From NCBI RefSeq assembly GCF_023660105.1, contig NZ_JAMHGA010000002.1:38913-102912 (forward strand): a stretch of 64,000 nt of DNA, given 5' to 3'. Positions 37,552-45,219 of the stretch are shown here, one piece after another. The notes beneath the pieces were generated by a model. It had not been told where the DNA came from. It made no database searches and saw only the letters and a program-made list of their open reading frames with translations. Both the position numbers and the translations under genes were made by a program. Each line of letters begins with the position of its first letter. The first letter of the stretch is position 1. Origin of the DNA: Desulfovibrio aminophilus (GTDB taxonomy: Bacteria; Desulfobacterota; Desulfovibrionia; Desulfovibrionales; Desulfovibrionaceae).

Positions 37552-38178
37552 ATGACCAAACTGGACAAGGGCACCGTGATCGCGACGGCGCTGGAACTGC
37601 TGAACGAGGTTGGCATGGACAACCTGACGACGCGAAAGCTCGCTGAACGCCTCAAGGTTCAGCAGCCAGCGCTTTACTGGCATTTCCAAAACAAGCGTGC
37701 GCTGCTTGACGCACTGGCCGAGGCGATGCTGACGGAACGCCACACTCGATCCCTACCCAAGGAAAACGAGGACTGGCGGGTGTACCTGAAAGAAAACGCC
37801 CTGAGTTTCAGAATGGCGTTGCTCTCTTATCGCGACGGCGCGCGTATCCATGCGGGAACTCGACCGACAGAACCGAATTTTGGCACCGCCGAGGCACAAA
37901 TACGCTTTCTCTGCACGGCGGGCTTTAGTCCGAAGCATGCCGTTTGGACGCTTTTGGCGGTCAGCAACTATGTAGTCGGTTCCGTTCTCGAACAGCAGGC
38001 ATCTGATGCGGATGAGAGAATTTCGGACAGGTCAGATGTATCCGAGCAAGCACCATCGTCCTTCCTACACGGTCTGTTTCACGAGTTGGAAACAGACAGC
38101 ATGGATGCTGCGTTCAACTTTGGACTCGACAGCCTCATCGCCGGTTTCGAGCGGCTGCGTTCATGTACAACAAATTAG
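37552..38178 (+). CDS. tetR: Tetracycline repressor TetR, class G-like
   Basis: 208 residues starting MTKLDKGTVIATALELLNEVGMDNLTTRKLAERLKVQQPALYWHFQNKRALLDALAEAML, the canonical TetR helix-turn-helix. The ligand-binding half has the expected RDGARIHAGTRPTEP and related segments. It is divergent from the efflux pump with two operators between them. The ATG follows GAAGGAGC. Confidence 0.93.
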   Translation: MTKLDKGTVIATALELLNEVGMDNLTTRKLAERLKVQQPALYWHFQNKRALLDALAEAMLTERHTRSLPKENEDWRVYLKENALSFRMALLSYRDGARIHAGTRPTEPNFGTAEAQIRFLCTAGFSPKHAVWTLLAVSNYVVGSVLEQQASDADERISDRSDVSEQAPSSFLHGLFHELETDSMDAAFNFGLDSLIAGFERLRSCTTN

Positions 38179-38413
38179 GATCAGGACCTACTAATTTGGG
38201 TTGAGGCATGACTCACGGTCTCGCTAGATGGAGGGAGTCGATGACCGGAACCAACACGCTGACCACATACTTTATTTCGCGAAAGCAAGAGCGTGCAACC
38301 AGGTGAAAATGCCAAGCGAACAGCAATGCCTGCCTCGGGAGAGCAGCGACGGCAATTGCGTGCAATAAGGCTTCTGACGTAAGCTCAGCATCATCCCCTA
38401 GTCTAGCATCATA

Positions 38414-39052
38414 TTAGCTTGGTGATGGACTTCTCAGATAGCCGATGATCAGCCTGCGGCACTGGCCGATCAGCCCATCGGCGCCGACCCTGACGGGATG
38501 CCGCTGGATCGCCCGGTGCGCGACCGTTTCCAGCACCGTCTCGATCATGGTGGCCGCATCCGCAAGGTCGAGATCGGGCGAGATTTCCTGCCGATGTCGC
38601 TCCAGTTCCGTCTCGATCACCTTCGCCATCCCGCGGCTGATGGCGCGCGTCTTCTCCTCGCGGCCGATACGCGGTGCGAGATCGTTCAACGCGCGATGCA
38701 TTTCCGGCTCATGCGGATGGGAAACGAGCGCGAACCCGATCATCGCATCCACGGTATCCGCCAGCTTCTTCCCCGGCCGCGCCCGGACCATCGCGGTGAA
38801 GCGCGCGAGGACCTCGTCGCTGTAGTGATCGACGACGGCGGCCGCGAGCGCCTGCTTGTTGGGGAAATACTGGTAGAGCGAACCGATGCTCACGCCGGCG
38901 CGCTCCGCGACCCGCGCCGTCGTGAGGTTCACGAACCCCTGCTCCGTCAAAAGCTGAGCGGTGGCGACGATGATCGCCTCCACGGTGGCCTGAGCGCGCG
39001 CCTGCCGGGGGATTTTTCGTGGGTTTACATTCACTTGTGCGGTGCCGGGCAT
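38414..39052 (-). CDS. TetR/AcrR-family repressor of the adjacent MFS gene
   Basis: About 212 residues if started at MPGTAQVNVNPRK. The helix-turn-helix is ATVEAIIVATAQLLTEQGFVNLTTARVAERAGVSIGSLYQYFPNKQALAAAVVDHY. An upstream Met at 39124 would place the likely operator inside the coding region, so 39052 is preferred. It is divergent from the MFS gene at 39136 and probably represses it until a toxic ligand binds. The 235 bases between this gene and tetR hold no gene that I can support. Confidence 0.82.
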   Translation of the reverse strand: MPGTAQVNVNPRKIPRQARAQATVEAIIVATAQLLTEQGFVNLTTARVAERAGVSIGSLYQYFPNKQALAAAVVDHYSDEVLARFTAMVRARPGKKLADTVDAMIGFALVSHPHEPEMHRALNDLAPRIGREEKTRAISRGMAKVIETELERHRQEISPDLDLADAATMIETVLETVAHRAIQRHPVRVGADGLIGQCRRLIIGYLRSPSPS

Positions 39053-39076
39053 CGGTCGTCCGAATGCGAATACAAA

Positions 39077-39096
39077 ATGTGATGGATTCGTCACAT
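39077..39096. promoter_or_regulatory. Palindromic operator between TetR-like and MFS genes
   Basis: ATGTGATGGATTCGTCACAT is a 20-base near-perfect palindrome (outer eight bases pair with one mismatch), 25 bases upstream of the TetR-like start and 40 upstream of the MFS start. Its position suits a TetR-family operator controlling both. Confidence 0.7.
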
Positions 39097-39135
39097 ATTT
39101 AGGCCATCGGTCAAACGAGATCAAGGGAGCTTCCC

Positions 39136-40347
39136 ATGAACCGGACCAAGGCCACGATCGCCATCAGCATCGCGTTGTCCATCGTGGCGACGACGCTCAT
39201 CCTGCCCATCTTGGCTCCTCTCATCCGGGAGTTGCATCTTTCCGTCGTTCAGGGCGGATTGATGCTTTCGATCGGCTCGGTCGCCATGGTGGTCGCGGCT
39301 CCCTTGTGGGGCATCGTCAGCGATCGCTACGGGCGCAAGAAAACCATCGTCGCCGGCTTTCTCGGCGTCTTCGCGGGCTACGCGGTCTATACGTTGGTCG
39401 TGGTCGGCGGTCTTTCGGGTGCCATGTCCGTGACCGCCATCTTCCTCGCGCTCACGGCGTCGCGCGCCTTCGTCGGCGCTTTCCTGTCTGCGGTGCCGTC
39501 GGGCGCCCAGGCGTTGATGGCGGATATCACGAGCCCGTCCGAGCGGGCCGGAGGCATGGCCATCATAGGAGGCGCAACCGGTCTCGGCCTGATTGTCGGT
39601 CCCGCCGTGAGCGGCGTCCTCGTGGCCGGCGGCATCACGTGGCCGCTCTATGCGGCGACTGCGCTCTGTGCCTCCGGCGCGCTCGTGGCCCTGTTCTTCC
39701 TGAAGGCTTCGCCTGCGGCTTCGCCGGTCCGTCCGCAGCGGACAAGCCTGTTCTCCGCCGCCCTGCAACCCTGGCTCATTGCCGGCATCCTGCTTTGGGT
39801 CGCGATCGCGACCGTGCAGATCAGCGCAGGGTTCTATTTCCAGGACAGGCTCAATCTGGACGGAGAGACCGCCGCAGGGATGCTCTCTGTCGCGCTCACC
39901 CTCGTTGGAATTGCGATGTTCGTCGTGCAGTTCCTGCAGGTCAGGATCATGGGATTCACGCCGCGTGCTCTCGTGCTTTCCGGAGCGGGTAGCTGGATCG
40001 CAGGGCTGCTTCTCCTCCTGTCGACGGCGAACGCATCGGCATACTATCTCGCCTACACGCTGCTGGGGCTTGGAGCCGGATTCCTCCTGCCGGGGATCAT
40101 GGCCGGGGCATCTTTGGCCGTCGACCATGACGATCAGGGGGTGGCGGCGGGCCTCGTCTCCGCTTCGCAGGGCATCGGTTTCATCATCGGTCCGGCCGCC
40201 AGCACCATGCTTTATGAATGGAACGAGACCTTGCCGTTCTGGTCGCTCGCCGGGCTGATGGTCGTTCTCATCCTGACGTTCGCCTTCATTCCGGTGCATG
40301 GTGCCCCATTTCCTAACACTTCGGCTACCGGAGGCGCAGATGTCTGA
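39136..40347 (+). CDS. MFS transporter (DHA1-type drug efflux)
   Basis: 403 residues, about 12 membrane helices. MFS motif A is present (GIVSDRYGRKKTIV) and a motif C-like stretch (GGATGLGLIVGPAVSGVL). It begins MNRTKATIAISIALSIVATTLILPILAPLI. The DHA1 subgroup exports drugs or metabolites; substrate unknown. It is controlled by the divergent TetR-like gene and overlaps the next gene (oxidoreductase) by 8 bases, suggesting one operon for export and detoxification. Confidence 0.85.
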   Translation: MNRTKATIAISIALSIVATTLILPILAPLIRELHLSVVQGGLMLSIGSVAMVVAAPLWGIVSDRYGRKKTIVAGFLGVFAGYAVYTLVVVGGLSGAMSVTAIFLALTASRAFVGAFLSAVPSGAQALMADITSPSERAGGMAIIGGATGLGLIVGPAVSGVLVAGGITWPLYAATALCASGALVALFFLKASPAASPVRPQRTSLFSAALQPWLIAGILLWVAIATVQISAGFYFQDRLNLDGETAAGMLSVALTLVGIAMFVVQFLQVRIMGFTPRALVLSGAGSWIAGLLLLLSTANASAYYLAYTLLGLGAGFLLPGIMAGASLAVDHDDQGVAAGLVSASQGIGFIIGPAASTMLYEWNETLPFWSLAGLMVVLILTFAFIPVHGAPFPNTSATGGADV

Positions 40348-41371
40348 TACCCTCAATCGCCAGCTCGTCCTCATCGCGCGTCCGGACGCGAATGTCGGCC
40401 CCGAGCATTTCGAGATGCGCCGTTCGACCGTGCCGGCGCTCGAAACGGGTCAGGCGCTGGTGCGCGTGCACTGGCTGGGAATCGACGCCACCCAGCGGAC
40501 ATGGCTCAATGAGCGTGAGACCTATACGTCTCCCGCCCGTATCGGCAGCGTCATGCCGGGAAGCGGCGTCGGGCAGGTCGTCGCCAGCAGAAGCGAGCTT
40601 TTCAAGGTCGGCGACTGGGTCGTCGGCGAGACGGGCTGGCAGGACTACGCTCTGGCTGCCGGCGAGGGACTCCACGGGTTCACCCGCATTCCCGAAGGGA
40701 TTGAACCGAGAGCGATGCTGAGCGTCTTCGGCGTCAACGGGCTGACCGCTTATTTCGGGATGACGGAAATCGCAAAGCCGCTCGAAGGCGAGACCGTCTT
40801 CGTCAGCGCCGCCGCCGGCGGCGTCGGGTCGATCGCAGGCCAGATCGCCCGCAAGCTGGGTGCGCGCGTCATCGGTTCCGCCGGTGGGGAACGCAAATGC
40901 GCCTGGGCCCGCGACGTCGCGCGATTCGACGCCTGCATCGACTATCGCGCGGAAGACATGCGCGAGAGGCTCGGCGCACTGGCGCCCGACGACATCGACG
41001 TGGTGTTCGACAATGTCGGCGGCGCGACGCTGGAAGCCGCACTCGACCATATCGCGCCGCATGCGCGCGTCGTCCTGTGCGGCAGCATTTCCTCCGGCTA
41101 CCGCAATGACGCCTACGGCCGCGGCCCGTCGAACTACATGCAGCTCGCATTCAAACGCGCGCGCATGGAAGGCTTCATCTTCCTCGATTTCGTGGCGCAG
41201 TTTCCGCAGGCGCTCTACCGGATGCTGGCCTGGGTTCAGGCCGGCGACATCCGCTACGAGGAGACGATCAGCCCCGGTCTCGAAACGGCACCCACCGCGC
41301 TCGCCGGCCTGTTCGAAGGACGCAATCTCGGGAAGCAGCTCGTGCAGGTGTGCTCCTCACAATCCGACTGA
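40340..41371 (+). CDS. MDR-family NADP-dependent oxidoreductase
   Basis: 343 residues of the medium-chain zinc-independent group like curcumin/alkenal reductase: N-terminal GroES-like part (MSDTLNRQLVLIARPDANVGPEHFEMR), then a Rossmann motif (VFVSAAAGGVGSIAGQIARKLGARVIGSAGG) and DVVFDNVGGATLEAAL. It would reduce activated double bonds with NADPH. The start after GGAGGCGC overlaps the MFS end. Substrate not predictable. Confidence 0.85.
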   Translation: MSDTLNRQLVLIARPDANVGPEHFEMRRSTVPALETGQALVRVHWLGIDATQRTWLNERETYTSPARIGSVMPGSGVGQVVASRSELFKVGDWVVGETGWQDYALAAGEGLHGFTRIPEGIEPRAMLSVFGVNGLTAYFGMTEIAKPLEGETVFVSAAAGGVGSIAGQIARKLGARVIGSAGGERKCAWARDVARFDACIDYRAEDMRERLGALAPDDIDVVFDNVGGATLEAALDHIAPHARVVLCGSISSGYRNDAYGRGPSNYMQLAFKRARMEGFIFLDFVAQFPQALYRMLAWVQAGDIRYEETISPGLETAPTALAGLFEGRNLGKQLVQVCSSQSD

Positions 41372-41388
41372 TCACAGGAGAAAGCTGC

Positions 41389-41733
41389 ATGAACATCCTT
41401 ATACTCGGCGCTGCCGGCGCCACTGGACGGCTATGCGTGGACGAATGCCTCGCCCGCGGGCATAAGGTCGGAGCATTCGTTCACAACTCGGCGCTGCGAA
41501 ACGCGGGAGAGCGGCTGGAGACGGTGCGCGGAGACCTCAGAAACCGAGCCGACATAGCAATTGCGCTTGAAGGCAGGGACGCCGTTGTCTCGACCTCGAT
41601 GCAGTCGATTGACGCCGGCAGTGGCGCGCTCGACAAAGAGGTGTCCGGCCTCTGTGAACCGGGCACCTGCCGATCGCCGCCGCATCAGTCACGTTCTCAG
41701 CAGTCTCGCTGCGTCCGGCCGTGGGCGCAGTAG
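41389..41733 (+). pseudogene. Truncated NAD(P)-binding (NmrA/SDR-like) gene
   Basis: 114 residues starting MNILILGAAGATGRLCVDECLARGHKVGAFVHN, the N-terminal Rossmann half of an atypical short-chain dehydrogenase, normally 200 residues or more. After DAVVSTSMQSIDAGSGAL the sequence becomes Ser/Gln/Arg-rich and stops. On the opposite strand this tail encodes a piece of a LysR protein, so the gene was cut by recombination with another gene. It follows the oxidoreductase by 17 bases with a good ribosome site (AGGAGAAAGC) and was probably the operon's third gene. Confidence 0.75.
41599..41664 (-). pseudogene. Remnant of a second LysR-type gene
   Basis: The minus strand encodes ARFTEAGHLFVERATAGVNRL, closely resembling RLTEAGRLFVERVAAGVDQL in the intact LysR gene at 35224-36249. 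The frame is not open far enough on either side for a full protein. This looks like the scar of a deletion fusing a LysR gene to the NmrA-like gene. Confidence 0.6.
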
Positions 41734-41838
41734 CATGGCTTCCTTGGATTGATGACGCATCGGATAGCCCTCACGCTATGTTGCCAGCTGTCACATATGT
41801 AACTTGCATAATGGAAGTCACATCGTTATGAATGTGTG

Positions 41839-42348
41839 ATGCAGCGAACAAGCTTTCTGTCATTCGAGTGTCCCGCAGCCCGAGCGCTGGAAAGCGTCGG
41901 TGACTGGTGGAGCATCTTGATCCTGCGAGACGCCTTCCAAGGGCTTAGAAAATTCGATGAATTCGAGAAGAATCTCGGAATTTCCGCGAACATTTTGGCG
42001 AGGCGATTGAAGCATCTCACGGCGGAAGGGTTGTTTGAAAGGCAACGATACAATGATCATCCGCCTCGATTTGAATACGTCCTTACCGACAAAGGGCGGG
42101 ATTTCTATCCCGTAGCAATCGCCCTGTTCGCATGGGGGAACCGGAACCTTGCGCCACATGAAATAGCCATGCGGCTCGGCGACAAAGAAACCGGCAGGGA
42201 ACGAAACGCCATCATGGTCGATGCGAATACTGGAGAAAAAATTACTCCTGAAAACACCGTTCTTCTAGCAGGCCCAGCGGCAACGGAGGAAACGATGCGC
42301 GTCATAAATCGCGTGAAGCGGATAAGCTCAGAAAAAGGAGCGGAATAA
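41839..42348 (+). CDS. HxlR-family transcriptional regulator
   Basis: 169 residues. The winged helix matches the HxlR family: CPAARALESVGDWWSILILRDAFQGLRKFDEFEKNLGISANILARRLKHLTAEGLFER, then YVLTDKGRDFYPVAIALFAWG. HxlR proteins often sense redox or electrophile stress. A GTG three bases earlier is also possible; no good ribosome site is visible for either. The KAS-II-like gene starts four bases after its stop, so the two form one unit. Confidence 0.85.
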   Translation: MQRTSFLSFECPAARALESVGDWWSILILRDAFQGLRKFDEFEKNLGISANILARRLKHLTAEGLFERQRYNDHPPRFEYVLTDKGRDFYPVAIALFAWGNRNLAPHEIAMRLGDKETGRERNAIMVDANTGEKITPENTVLLAGPAATEETMRVINRVKRISSEKGAE

Positions 42349-42352
42349 TCCA

Positions 42353-43612
42353 ATGCGTCGAATTGTTGTAACCGGCATGGGTTTGGTAGGTCCTCTTGGC
42401 TGTGGCGTTGAAATAAGCTGGAACAGGCTCCTTGATGGAAAATCGGGAATTAAGAGTTTGCCTGATGAAATTTCCAGAGATCTTCCGGTGAAAATCGGCG
42501 GACTCGTTCCTAGCCCGATTGAAGATTCCGAGGCTGGTTTTGATCCCGATTTGATCGTTGACACAAAGGATCAACGAAAAATGGATCGCTTCATTCTGTT
42601 TGCACTTGCGGCCGCGAAGGAGGCTCTCGAAACGGCGGGATGGCATCCCGCGAGCGACTACGAATGTGAGCGCACGGCGACAGTTATTGCCTCTGGTATA
42701 GGCGGCTTTCCTGCTATCGCTTCGGCAGTTCGCATAACGGATACACGGGGAGCACGGAGGCTCTCACCCTTTACCGTGCCATCGTTTCTCGCCAACCTCG
42801 CGGCAGGACAGGTTACCATCAGGTATGGATTTACAGGTCCAATTGGCACGCCTGTAACCGCCTGCGCTGCTAGCGTTCAGGCCATCGGCGACGCCGCGCG
42901 GCTGATACGCTCCAACGAGGCCGACATCGTTCTGTGCGGCGGGGCAGAAGCATGCATTGATAAGGTTAGTCTTGGGGCATTTGCTGCCGCGCGAGCACTA
43001 TCCACCGGCTACAATACTACCCCGGAACTGGCGTCGAGGCCATTCGACACCGAGCGCGATGGTTTCGTAATGTCCGAAGGGGCTGGTCTGATCGTCATAG
43101 AGGAGTTGGAACATGCCCTCGCTCGGGGTGCCAAACCCATAGCCGAATTGGTAGGATACGGCACTACCGCTGATGCACACCATATGACTGCCGGTCCAGA
43201 GGACGGTCGAGGCGCGGCCCGTGCGATGAAAATCGCGCTCCAGAGTGCTGGGTTGAAGCCAGTCAATATTCAACATTTGAACGCTCATTCGACCTCCACC
43301 CCCGTAGGTGACCGTGGAGAAATAGCGGCGATTAAATCCGTCTTTGGCAATCATAATGTGGCCGTGAGCGCCACGAAATCGGCGACCGGACACCTACTTG
43401 GTGCCGCAGGCGGTATTGAGGCAATCTTCACGATACTCGCCCTACGGGATCAAATCGCTCCCCCAACGAGAAATTTAGAAAACCCCGATCCTGTTGCCGC
43501 TGGTATCGACCTCGTTCACCAATCTGCGCGACCCATTCTCATGGAACATGCCATTTCCAACGGGTTCGGCTTTGGCGGCGTTAATTCAAGTGTCGCTTTC
43601 CGGCGATGGTAG
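42353..43612 (+). CDS. Beta-ketoacyl-ACP synthase II-like enzyme
   Basis: 419 residues with the full KAS II fold: active-site Cys171 in VTACAASVQAIGDA, first His in LNAHSTSTPVGD, second in KSATGHLLGAAGG, and the C-terminal NGFGFGGVNSSVAF. These enzymes extend acyl-ACP with malonyl-ACP. Small departures from housekeeping FabF (TACAAS for TACATS, NAHSTS for NAHGTS) and its place behind an HxlR gene in a resistance block suggest a specialised copy, perhaps an alternative target or part of a lipid modification. That role is inference only. GC content is lower than the ICE backbone. Confidence 0.85.
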   Translation: MRRIVVTGMGLVGPLGCGVEISWNRLLDGKSGIKSLPDEISRDLPVKIGGLVPSPIEDSEAGFDPDLIVDTKDQRKMDRFILFALAAAKEALETAGWHPASDYECERTATVIASGIGGFPAIASAVRITDTRGARRLSPFTVPSFLANLAAGQVTIRYGFTGPIGTPVTACAASVQAIGDAARLIRSNEADIVLCGGAEACIDKVSLGAFAAARALSTGYNTTPELASRPFDTERDGFVMSEGAGLIVIEELEHALARGAKPIAELVGYGTTADAHHMTAGPEDGRGAARAMKIALQSAGLKPVNIQHLNAHSTSTPVGDRGEIAAIKSVFGNHNVAVSATKSATGHLLGAAGGIEAIFTILALRDQIAPPTRNLENPDPVAAGIDLVHQSARPILMEHAISNGFGFGGVNSSVAFRRW

Positions 43613-43794
43613 TAACTATATTCATCATTCATCTCGGACGGAAGTTTCCAAGCGATTCGGTTTGCGTTACATCGGCAACAGCCATAAACTGAACAAGTGA
43701 AATGAGCGGTATCCTGCCGGGCAGGATACCGCCATTCACGAGCCTGCGATGACGGGTGCGCCGTATGGGTGACAGCCGTCCTGCCAATCGCCGG

Positions 43795-45009
43795 TTAGAC
43801 GACTGACGACCTCTCGACAGGAACGTCACGGGAGCGAAGTAGCGCCAGACCCGTTGATACCAGCACCGCCATCGTCATCGCGTAGAAGATCAAGGGCCAT
43901 GTAGTGTCGCCATTCAACAACGTCACCGCCAATGTTCCGACGATGCTGACGATCAGACTTTGGATGCAGAAGTAGAACGCGACTGCCGATCCTGCGAAGT
44001 CATCGAACTTTGCAAGTGCGCCGTTGGCGGTAACGGACACCGTAACAACAATGCCGATCGCCATAACCCACATCGGTAGGATGAAGGTGAGGAATGACGG
44101 CGAGCCGTAGAGTTCGCCGACCCCCAACAGGGCCGCTCCGCAAATGAGCAAAGCCATCCCGCGCGCCACGCATCCGGCAATGCCCCATCTTACGACAAAG
44201 GACTTCGCGAAACGCGTTGTCACGATCATGACGAACGCGACAGTGGCAAAGGTCAAGCTGAACCCGATCTCCGAATAGTCCGCTTGGCCTATGAGCACGC
44301 GGGGGGCTGTCGAGAAGAAGACAAAGAAGGTCCCCATGCCGGCGCTAAAGCCGACCGTATAAACCCAAAAAGCTGGACTCGCGAAGATCGGCAGTACGGA
44401 TCGGCGCGTCTTTGCTTCATCCAACGGGCGGGTTTCGTGCCATCTGAAACCGGCGTTCAAGAGTGCAGGCAACGCAAGTGCGGCCAGCGTGACGAATATC
44501 GCTCGCCATCCGAAAAACTCGCCGATCAACGCTCCAGCGATGGGACCAAGGGCGGGGACGAAGGCCAGCATCGAACTGAAAAGACCGTAGATGACGACAC
44601 CCTCGGGGCGGCTGGCATAAACGTCGCGAACCGTCGCGAACGTCGCCACCAACCCCGCCGACGCTCCGACCGCTTGTAGCAAGCGAAACGCGACGAAGGC
44701 TGCGGCCGTTGACGACCATGCCGCTCCGAGAGAAGCGACGATGAAAAGCGCCCCGCCCGCAAGCAAGATCGGCCGTCGCCCGATGCGATCCGACATTGGG
44801 CCAAAGATCACCTGCCCCACGCCGAGCATAACCATGTAGAGGCTCAACGTGAGCTGGATTATGGATGGCGTCGTGTTCAGGATGCCGGGCATCGCTGGAA
44901 CGACGGGGAGATAAATATCCATCGCCAGTGACGCGAGGATGTCGAAGGGAGCCATCAGCAGCAGGGCTGCCGGCAACGTATAGGCCCACGCAGGGCGTGT
45001 GATAGTCAT
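43795..45009 (-). CDS. floR: Florfenicol/chloramphenicol exporter, FloR-like
   Basis: 404 residues, MFS 12-helix exporter. The N-terminus (RPAWAYTLPAALLLMAPFDILASLAMDIYLP) and segments such as IQLTLSLYMVMLGVGQVIFGP and VRDVYASRPEGVVIYGLFSSML match FloR closely as I remember it (roughly 90% identity, not measured), differing mainly at the C-terminus. FloR pumps out chloramphenicol and florfenicol. Upstream lie a nine-codon leader peptide and a strong hairpin of the type that controls cmlA by drug-dependent attenuation. The 182 bases after the KAS-II gene's stop hold no gene. Confidence 0.92.
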   Translation of the reverse strand: MTITRPAWAYTLPAALLLMAPFDILASLAMDIYLPVVPAMPGILNTTPSIIQLTLSLYMVMLGVGQVIFGPMSDRIGRRPILLAGGALFIVASLGAAWSSTAAAFVAFRLLQAVGASAGLVATFATVRDVYASRPEGVVIYGLFSSMLAFVPALGPIAGALIGEFFGWRAIFVTLAALALPALLNAGFRWHETRPLDEAKTRRSVLPIFASPAFWVYTVGFSAGMGTFFVFFSTAPRVLIGQADYSEIGFSLTFATVAFVMIVTTRFAKSFVVRWGIAGCVARGMALLICGAALLGVGELYGSPSFLTFILPMWVMAIGIVVTVSVTANGALAKFDDFAGSAVAFYFCIQSLIVSIVGTLAVTLLNGDTTWPLIFYAMTMAVLVSTGLALLRSRDVPVERSSVV

Positions 45010-45087
45010 GACGAATCAACCGCTCGATTAAGGATTCCGGGCGGCGTCTGCTCATCAACAATCAGATTGGGATTGGTCTTACAGAAC

Positions 45088-45116
45088 GCCGCAACAACAG
45101 TGTTTGTTGTTGCGGC
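45088..45116 (-). promoter_or_regulatory. Attenuator hairpin between the leader peptide and floR
   Basis: A perfect 12-base-pair inverted repeat (GCCGCAACAACA at 45088-45099 with TGTTGTTGCGGC at 45105-45116) begins immediately after the leader peptide stop codon. It lies 79 bases before the floR start. It has no T-run, so it is more likely to be a translational control structure than a terminator. Confidence 0.7.
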
Positions 45117-45146
45117 TTACTTGTCTGCTGACTTAGCGGTTCCCAT
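45117..45146 (-). CDS. CmlA-type leader peptide upstream of floR
   Basis: Nine codons encode MGTAKSADK followed by TAA, with GTGGAGCT as ribosome site eight bases upstream. The leader peptide of the chloramphenicol exporter gene cmlA, as I recall it, is MSTSKNADK, also nine residues with the same TxK-ADK frame. There, chloramphenicol stalls the ribosome in the leader and opens the downstream message. The same order (leader, hairpin, exporter gene) is present here, so drug-inducible floR expression is likely. Confidence 0.75.
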   Translation of the reverse strand: MGTAKSADK

Positions 45147-45219
45147 GCTGATAGCTCCACACTTGGCAATCTATCTCCTATCCGAATAGCGCCGGTGTCG
45201 CAACGCCGTTTCAGGTACT

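Noticed and set aside
38179..38413. Gene or IS remnant between tetR and the TetR-like gene
   Set aside because: Short frames only, no recognisable residues and no terminal repeats.
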